In this document: piece after piece, positions 59,522 to 64,000 of the stretch | How the letters are laid out: every line of letters begins with the position of its first letter | Numbering within the stretch: position 1 is the first letter of the stretch | From: Chitinophaga rhizophila | Lineage (GTDB): Bacteria > Bacteroidota > Bacteroidia > Chitinophagales > Chitinophagaceae | Length of the DNA: 64,000 nucleotides | Assembly: GCF_019492185.1 (NCBI RefSeq) | Contig: NZ_JAICCF010000006.1 | Span: 310,001-374,000, forward strand | Direction: 5' to 3' | Position numbers and translations under genes: made by a program | Notes under the pieces: model-generated | Database searches by the model: none | Seen by the model: the letters and a program-made list of their open reading frames with translations, nothing else | Told to the model about the DNA's origin: nothing

Positions 59522-60076
59522 TTACTCGATAGTGAAGGTAGCTTCATTTACGTTGGACAGGCCACTGATGCCTGCACCCTGAAAGCTGATTTTGTATGTT
59601 CCCGGAGCAGAGAGTTTATAACCTTTCAGCAGGTCAATCTCAGCAGAAACATTTCCTTTTGCAGGAACTTTGGTGTAAGCATCAGCCGGTGGCGGTGATA
59701 CTCTCTTTGCCATTGGGCCGATATACTGTGCCGGCTCGCCTTTAGCATCCTGAATGTCAAAAAAGGAATTAAGGAATTTCTCCTCGAATGGCGTGTGCCA
59801 TTTACAAAATTCTACTTCTCTGTCGGAGCTGTTGGTAACGGTGAACTTCACCATTATCGGAGCGCCTGCTTTTACCTTTTCAGGTACAGTCATTACAGTT
59901 GATAATGCCGCTGCATTAGTAGTATCTGCAGCAGGTGTTTCGGATACAGCAGCGGTAGTGTCCTGCACTTGCTGAGTAGTGTCTTGTTGCCCACTTTGTC
60001 CGTTCTGGGACTGTTGGCATGCAGTGAATGAAAAGACGGACAGACAAGCTGCCATTGTGATAAGCTGGTTTCGCAT
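59522..60076 (-). CDS. Lipoprotein resembling the M35 metalloprotease N-terminal domain
   Basis: A 184-residue lipoprotein (lipobox FTAC near residue 20) with a long Gln/Ser/Thr linker. The mature domain ('APIMVKFTVTNSSDREVEFCKWHTP', split, then 'FDIQDAKGEPAQYIGPMAKR') matches by pattern the N-terminal prodomain of M35 peptidyl-Lys metalloendopeptidases. No zinc protease domain follows, so it is a stand-alone inhibitor-like or binding domain. It has its own terminator. Confidence 0.55.
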   Translation of the reverse strand: MRNQLITMAACLSVFSFTACQQSQNGQSGQQDTTQQVQDTTAAVSETPAADTTNAAALSTVMTVPEKVKAGAPIMVKFTVTNSSDREVEFCKWHTPFEEKFLNSFFDIQDAKGEPAQYIGPMAKRVSPPPADAYTKVPAKGNVSAEIDLLKGYKLSAPGTYKISFQGAGISGLSNVNEATFTIE

Positions 60077-60252
60077 TTAAAATGAATTATACAGGAAAAT
60101 TAATCAAATATTTCATATATGCTTATCATGTTCAGGCTTTCTTATGAATAGTTTACTAACATTAGCAAAGTAAAAGGGGGCGCGATTGATGGAAGATCAC
60201 CTACAGTGTTTTATATTAGTGAAGCGCAGCGGGCGTTTAATAGTAACAATAT

Positions 60253-61161
60253 ATGCAGGCAATACTGGATAAAATAGCAGAAAAAGCAGGAAGCGACCTG
60301 GTAACACTGTTAGCAGAGACATTAACCGGCTCAGAACTGAACTCTTTATTACTGGAAGTATTTGACAGGAAAACAGCCAGCATGCGGCCGGCAGATCTGC
60401 TGCGTCAATATGCGATTAACCGGTTTGTACAACCCTCGGATACGGATGTGATACAACTTCGGACTAAAGAACTAGCAGTATTGCAGTTATTGCAAGCACT
60501 GAACTTTACTCCGCTGGAACTATCACCTGTATCGTTATTAGGCACTTCCTCAGTATTGGGAAGTGTAGATCAGAAGAAGATTATCAGTGCAACCAGAGGT
60601 ACAGAAGTATTATCTGACGCCACCAATGCCATGGCGATACATATTGCCAGTCAGCAGCAACTACATAGCCAAGCATTCAGCAGTTTTTGTACTACACACC
60701 GCCATATACGCACACCACCGGTAAAGGTAAAAGGGCATAGCGCACACTTCACTATTGCTTGTTGTGTAAGTGCAGGGACAGATACTGGAAATTACAACTT
60801 TGAGACTACCGCAATCACCACTCATTTTACAGCAATACAGCGCATATTAAAGGAGATTTTTGATATAGATGTTCAGTACTTCAAATTGCAACCAAGAGCA
60901 GGTTATAAGAACAGCGAGCAACTGCTGGAAACAATCACACGACACCTGAAGGACAGTCACCCTATACAGGTGGATACGACAGTAAGTCCGAACGCCTACT
61001 ATCAGGGAATACAGTATAAAGCGGTGATCACTCATCAGGGAAATGATATTGAGATTGCTGACGGTGGGTTTGTCAACTGGACACAAAAGCTGCTGCAAAA
61101 TAAAAAAGCGCGTTTCTTTATATCGGGATTGGGCATAGAATATCTTAGCAGGATACTGTAA
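60253..61161 (+). CDS. Class II aminoacyl-tRNA synthetase-like orphan (HisRS/HisZ-like)
   Basis: A 302-residue protein I assign tentatively. 'LELSPVSLLGTSSVLGSVDQ' near residue 95 and the C-terminal 'YYQGIQYKAVI', 'IEIADGGFVNW' and 'FISGLGIEYLSRIL' follow the order of HisRS: YYTG, GGRYD and motif 3. The catalytic arginine of GGRYD is replaced by Phe (GGFVNW), so amino-acid activation is doubtful. HisZ, the regulatory subunit of HisG, is such a paralogue, but no his genes are near. Function unknown. Confidence 0.45.
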   Translation: MQAILDKIAEKAGSDLVTLLAETLTGSELNSLLLEVFDRKTASMRPADLLRQYAINRFVQPSDTDVIQLRTKELAVLQLLQALNFTPLELSPVSLLGTSSVLGSVDQKKIISATRGTEVLSDATNAMAIHIASQQQLHSQAFSSFCTTHRHIRTPPVKVKGHSAHFTIACCVSAGTDTGNYNFETTAITTHFTAIQRILKEIFDIDVQYFKLQPRAGYKNSEQLLETITRHLKDSHPIQVDTTVSPNAYYQGIQYKAVITHQGNDIEIADGGFVNWTQKLLQNKKARFFISGLGIEYLSRIL

Positions 61162-61639
61162 AAGTATACCTTATGTAATCCTCATTTTAAAATAGGATTA
61201 TCTGTTTTAAAAAAGATTTCTGTGAGTTCAAAATATGGGCTAACTTGATTGAGAGACCGTGAATAAGCCTTACCAGTGCGGCAAACCTCAAAGACCTTAA
61301 TACTTATTCTCTACCTGGCATTCGCCTGAAATTAACTACTAGCTGCTAATCTTACAATTATAGGATGTGGAACGTCCTGGCATAATCATGTGCATGTAAT
61401 GGCCGGTATCCGCTTACCGGCAGTTGTCCGTGGGCTTACAGATACTGCTGATGGCAACTTTATTCCTGAACTGGTAAAAGTGTTACGTCAGACGGTATTG
61501 GAGCAGGTAGAGAAAATGGTTAGCGAAATGGAACTGGCATAGTAAGTACTACAAATAGAATGGGTACCGTTAAAAAAGGCCGCATCAGTAATGATGTGGC
61601 CTTTTTCATATACAATAGCAATAGCTGAGAACTGACTGA
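61162..61639. other. 478-bp intergenic region with a possible gene remnant
   Basis: A hairpin AATCCT-C-ATTTTAAAAT-AGGATT (61177-61199) follows the upstream gene. A plus-strand open frame from about 61342 to 61542, with an ATG at 61399 ('MAGIRLPAVVRGLTDTAD'...), reads like the C-terminal piece of a protein and may be a decayed gene. No promoter was found. Confidence 0.35.
61573..61606. terminator. Bidirectional terminator
   Basis: AAAAAGGCCGCATCA and TGATGTGGCCTTTTT form a 15-bp stem (with one G-U pair) between the remnant frame and the convergent DNRLRE lipoprotein gene. Confidence 0.8.
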
Positions 61640-62395
61640 TTATGGAATTGAGTAAGTGATACTCAACTTAGGTCTTCTCGCAGGATCGCTGTTTCTGCTA
61701 CCAGCGAAGTTCAGGTTGCGGTAGTAGTTTTCCACCTGGAGCTGCAATGCAAATCCGTAGTTCTGTCCACTGTTCACAATATCCTGCACTAATGAGGTCA
61801 CATTAAGGGTAACGCCATAGTTCCACTGGGTAGTAGACGCAGGAACTGCAACCTGGTTAGTAACTGTTGTAGCAGGCTGGTTGTTCCACGTGATGGTGTT
61901 CTCATTCCAGGGACCTGTAACCCGCCTGATATAGGCAGCATTGGATCCGTAGGAGCTATAAGGAGAACCCGGATAGAAGGAGTTGCCTAAAGGATTGGCC
62001 ACAGCAGTACCTGGCGCGAGGCCTGACAGAGTCAATATAGCCGAAGTAACCGTTGTACCAGGCGGCAGGAATCCGATACCGGAGAATCCGAAGAAGTCTC
62101 TCGATATACCTACTGTACCGGAATATGTCCAGGCGGAAGTACCCAGATCGGGATTACTTACCAGGTTAACACCAGCATAGGGAGGATTGCTGTTAACAAG
62201 GCAATCGTACTGCGTGCTGCTGGCCAGCGCAGTCAGCTCTAAAGAGTGTACGCCGGTCGTTAGCTTGGCAGCCAGCTCGCTATCCGGTGAAGCGGCTGGG
62301 AGTTTAGCATCACTGTTTTCTTTACGGCAGCCGGCAAAGGCGAGCATTGTCATAGCAGACATGCAGAGGAGTAGTTGTTTCATTTTCATGAACAT
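61640..62395 (-). CDS. DNRLRE-domain lipoprotein
   Basis: A 251-residue lipoprotein (lipobox FAGC near residue 23); ATGs at 62395, 62389 and 62383 are all possible starts. The mature part has the DNRLRE/CBM96-like pattern: an N-terminal strand region, 'VTGPWNENTITWNNQP' near 175 and a C-terminal 'ARRPKLSITYSIP'. Such domains bind carbohydrate or mediate surface attachment. Monocistronic. Confidence 0.75.
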   Translation of the reverse strand: MFMKMKQLLLCMSAMTMLAFAGCRKENSDAKLPAASPDSELAAKLTTGVHSLELTALASSTQYDCLVNSNPPYAGVNLVSNPDLGTSAWTYSGTVGISRDFFGFSGIGFLPPGTTVTSAILTLSGLAPGTAVANPLGNSFYPGSPYSSYGSNAAYIRRVTGPWNENTITWNNQPATTVTNQVAVPASTTQWNYGVTLNVTSLVQDIVNSGQNYGFALQLQVENYYRNLNFAGSRNSDPARRPKLSITYSIP

Positions 62396-62526
62396 GAGGG
62401 ATTAAGGGTTTTACTATGAAATTAACGGAACAAAATGTTGTGGGTTGTTATCGGATTAGGGTATACTTTCAAATATGTAAACGAAGTTAATAAGCGATAG
62501 TGGAAGGGAGGCAGCAGTCTAATAAG

Positions 62527-62562
62527 AAAAAACGTCTCATGTTGGAATGAGACGCTTTTTTA
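62527..62562 (-). terminator. Terminator of the hxlB-hxlA operon
   Basis: AAAAAACGTCTCAT and ATGAGACGCTTTTT form a hairpin with a six-base loop, just downstream of hxlA; on the minus strand it ends in a T run. Confidence 0.85.
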
Positions 62563-62585
62563 TCACATGAACAACCCTAACCTAA

Positions 62586-63218
62586 TCAGGCAGCGTCAAT
62601 TGCTTCGCGTAATGCTTTTGCTGCAGCAGCAGGATCCGGAGCTGCGTAGATAGCTGCACCAGCTACTGCCACCTGAGCACCAGCTTTGATTACAGCCTGT
62701 ACGTTCTGCAGGTTCACACCACCTGCAATAGATACTGGTGTGTTAGCAACAGCCGCTTCGTCTATCAATACCTGGATAGAATACCCTGGTGTCCATTGTT
62801 CGTCCAGTCCTGCATGCAGTTCTACAAATTCAGCCCCTAAAGCAGCAGCTTCTCTTGCTCTTTCAACTCTGTTCGGCGCACCGATGGTATCAACAACCAC
62901 ACCTTTACCATGCGCTTTAGCAGCTTTAATAGCCCCGGCAATGGTAGCATTACCAGCAACGCCTAATACGGTAACCAGGTCTGCACCTGCCTTAAATGCG
63001 ATATCTGCTTCCAGTTCACCGGCATCAGCGGTCTTCAGGTCAGCGAATACTATTTTATCCGGGTGAGCTTTTTTCATCGCGGTGATAACACCTATACCCA
63101 TATTCTTGATCAGCGGAGTTCCTAACTCGATGATATCAACATAAGGCGCTACCTTTCCTGCCAGTGCCAATGCTTCGTCTGTAGTGAGCAAATCAATTGC
63201 TACCTGTAATTTTGCCAT
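62586..63218 (-). CDS. hxlA: 3-hexulose-6-phosphate synthase
   Basis: A 210-residue TIM-barrel enzyme of the orotidine-phosphate-decarboxylase superfamily. The signature DxKxxD is D60, K62, D65 in 'FADLKTADAG', and 'ELHAGLDEQ' and 'SIAGGVN' complete the phosphate site. It condenses formaldehyde with ribulose 5-phosphate to give hexulose 6-phosphate in the RuMP pathway. The isomerase gene lies directly upstream on the same strand, 29 bp away. Length is normal. Confidence 0.93.
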   Translation of the reverse strand: MAKLQVAIDLLTTDEALALAGKVAPYVDIIELGTPLIKNMGIGVITAMKKAHPDKIVFADLKTADAGELEADIAFKAGADLVTVLGVAGNATIAGAIKAAKAHGKGVVVDTIGAPNRVERAREAAALGAEFVELHAGLDEQWTPGYSIQVLIDEAAVANTPVSIAGGVNLQNVQAVIKAGAQVAVAGAAIYAAPDPAAAAKALREAIDAA

Positions 63219-63247
63219 ATATTATTCTTTAGATATTACGTTGTATA

Positions 63248-63832
63248 CTATTCCATATTTGCGTGAAGCTTCCAAACTTCTTCTGGTGGAGCGTCACTTA
63301 ATTTCCACATAGCCTGAAAAAGTGCATCGGTGACAATGAGCACACTTTGTTCAAACAGGCTGCCTGCATATTGCCTGGAGATAGTGCCATGAAAGTCCTG
63401 TTTCTGCGCTGCCGGTATTACCAATACAAATTGTGCTATGCCTGCCAGGGGGGACTCGGTGGTGGTGGATAATGCAGCTATTGTTGCACCGGCGGCATGC
63501 GCTTTTTCGGCCGCCTTTACGATAGAGCTGGTAGTACCTGAACCAGAAGCGGCCAATAACAGATCTCCTTTCAGAATGGCTGGCGTGGTTGTTTCTCCGA
63601 CAACATGCACATTCAACCCCAGGTGCATAAGACGCATGGCTGCTGCTTTCATCATTAGTCCGGTCCTTCCTGCACCAATCACAAATATTCTGTTGGCCTG
63701 TTGTAGTAGTAATGCCAGAGATGTGATGTCATCGATTGATACATTCTTTGTGAGCCGCTCATTTTCTTCCAGGATCATGGGGAGATCCACTGTCAAACTC
63801 TTTACCAGAGCCTCTTTATCAAATGCGATCAT
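63248..63832 (-). CDS. hxlB: 6-phospho-3-hexuloisomerase
   Basis: A 194-residue SIS-domain enzyme ('IFVIGAGRTGLMMKAAAMRL', 'GETTTPAILKGDLLLAASGSG' read in parts). It converts hexulose 6-phosphate to fructose 6-phosphate, the second RuMP step. Gene order is isomerase first, synthase second. Together they detoxify formaldehyde, or run in reverse to make ribulose 5-phosphate. A candidate promoter lies at 63852-63859. Confidence 0.92.
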   Translation of the reverse strand: MIAFDKEALVKSLTVDLPMILEENERLTKNVSIDDITSLALLLQQANRIFVIGAGRTGLMMKAAAMRLMHLGLNVHVVGETTTPAILKGDLLLAASGSGTTSSIVKAAEKAHAAGATIAALSTTTESPLAGIAQFVLVIPAAQKQDFHGTISRQYAGSLFEQSVLIVTDALFQAMWKLSDAPPEEVWKLHANME

Positions 63833-63851
63833 GTGTTCCTTATTTCGATGA

Positions 63852-63859
63852 CAAAGTTA
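63852..63859 (-). promoter_or_regulatory. Candidate -7 element of hxlB-hxlA
   Basis: Minus-strand TAACTTTG matches TAnnTTTG exactly, 20 bp before the hxlB start. No good TTTG box lies at the -33 distance, so an activator may be needed. Confidence 0.4.
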
Positions 63860-64000
63860 CTGGTCAGCAGGCTGTTCTGCTTTATACTATCCGCCCAATC
63901 AATGGTACAATCAGGAAACATGCGGGCATCTATATCCTGATTATCCTATCTAATGGGCAAATTATCCAATGCAGACGTTGTAACTTTACATACTGTTAAT

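Noticed and set aside
1..64000. CRISPR arrays, rRNA and tRNA genes
   Set aside because: No regularly spaced repeats, rRNA-like blocks or cloverleaf sequences were noticed on reading, although short tRNAs could be missed by eye.

Overview
The window looks like chromosome of a Bacteroidota bacterium of the family Chitinophagaceae, most likely Chitinophaga or a close relative. The signs are FecI-type ECF sigma factors paired with FecR anti-sigma factors, a SusC/SusD pair with an STN signalling domain, many SPII lipoproteins, a C-terminal type IX secretion sorting domain, plant-polysaccharide enzymes, weak Shine-Dalgarno use, and promoters of the TTTG-N(17-20)-TAnnTTTG type. No rRNA, tRNA or CRISPR array was seen.

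Layout. 1-6190: partial ECF sigma, FecR, second ECF sigma, AraC-like regulator, thioredoxin-like lipoprotein, GT-C-like membrane protein, second AraC-like regulator. 6460-13553: an accessory stretch, AT-rich in its left part, with an AAA ATPase plus subtilisin-like protease pair matching the IetAS anti-phage/plasmid-stability type, an orphan hypothetical, and a small replication-like module (winged-helix-like protein, DnaC-like ATPase, hypothetical). 13414-17559: a second GT-C-like membrane protein, an S9 peptidase and a small membrane-anchored protein. 17642-29594: SusD and SusC, divergent from an ECF sigma, FecR and AraC-like regulator, then a GH2 enzyme with an unusual tail, a hypothetical and a fourth AraC-like paralogue. 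29777-38635: FAD oxidoreductase, DEAD-box helicase, membrane proteins including an HTTM operon, lipoproteins and two tandem micro-proteins. 38826-42398: an NAD/ADP-ribose operon (NrtR-like regulator, NADAR, KptA, ADP-ribosylglycohydrolase, metallophosphoesterase). 43753-51208: secreted PL9 pectate lyase, TPR protein, and a three-gene export operon (Tat amine oxidase, Tat aminotransferase, secreted Hint-domain protein). 51283-53817: an orphan EF-G preceded by a leader peptide with mutually exclusive antiterminator and terminator hairpins, and a 42-residue gene with its own promoter and terminator. 54005-63859: alginate-lyase-like and GH127-like enzymes, lipoproteins, a HisRS/HisZ-like orphan, and the two RuMP-pathway enzymes.

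The most notable items are the putative translation-controlled attenuator in front of the EF-G gene, the IetAS-like defence pair, the ADP-ribose operon with an in-frame 3'-end duplication of its regulator, and the Tat/Hint operon. Functions are inferred from motifs read by eye; no database search was run.
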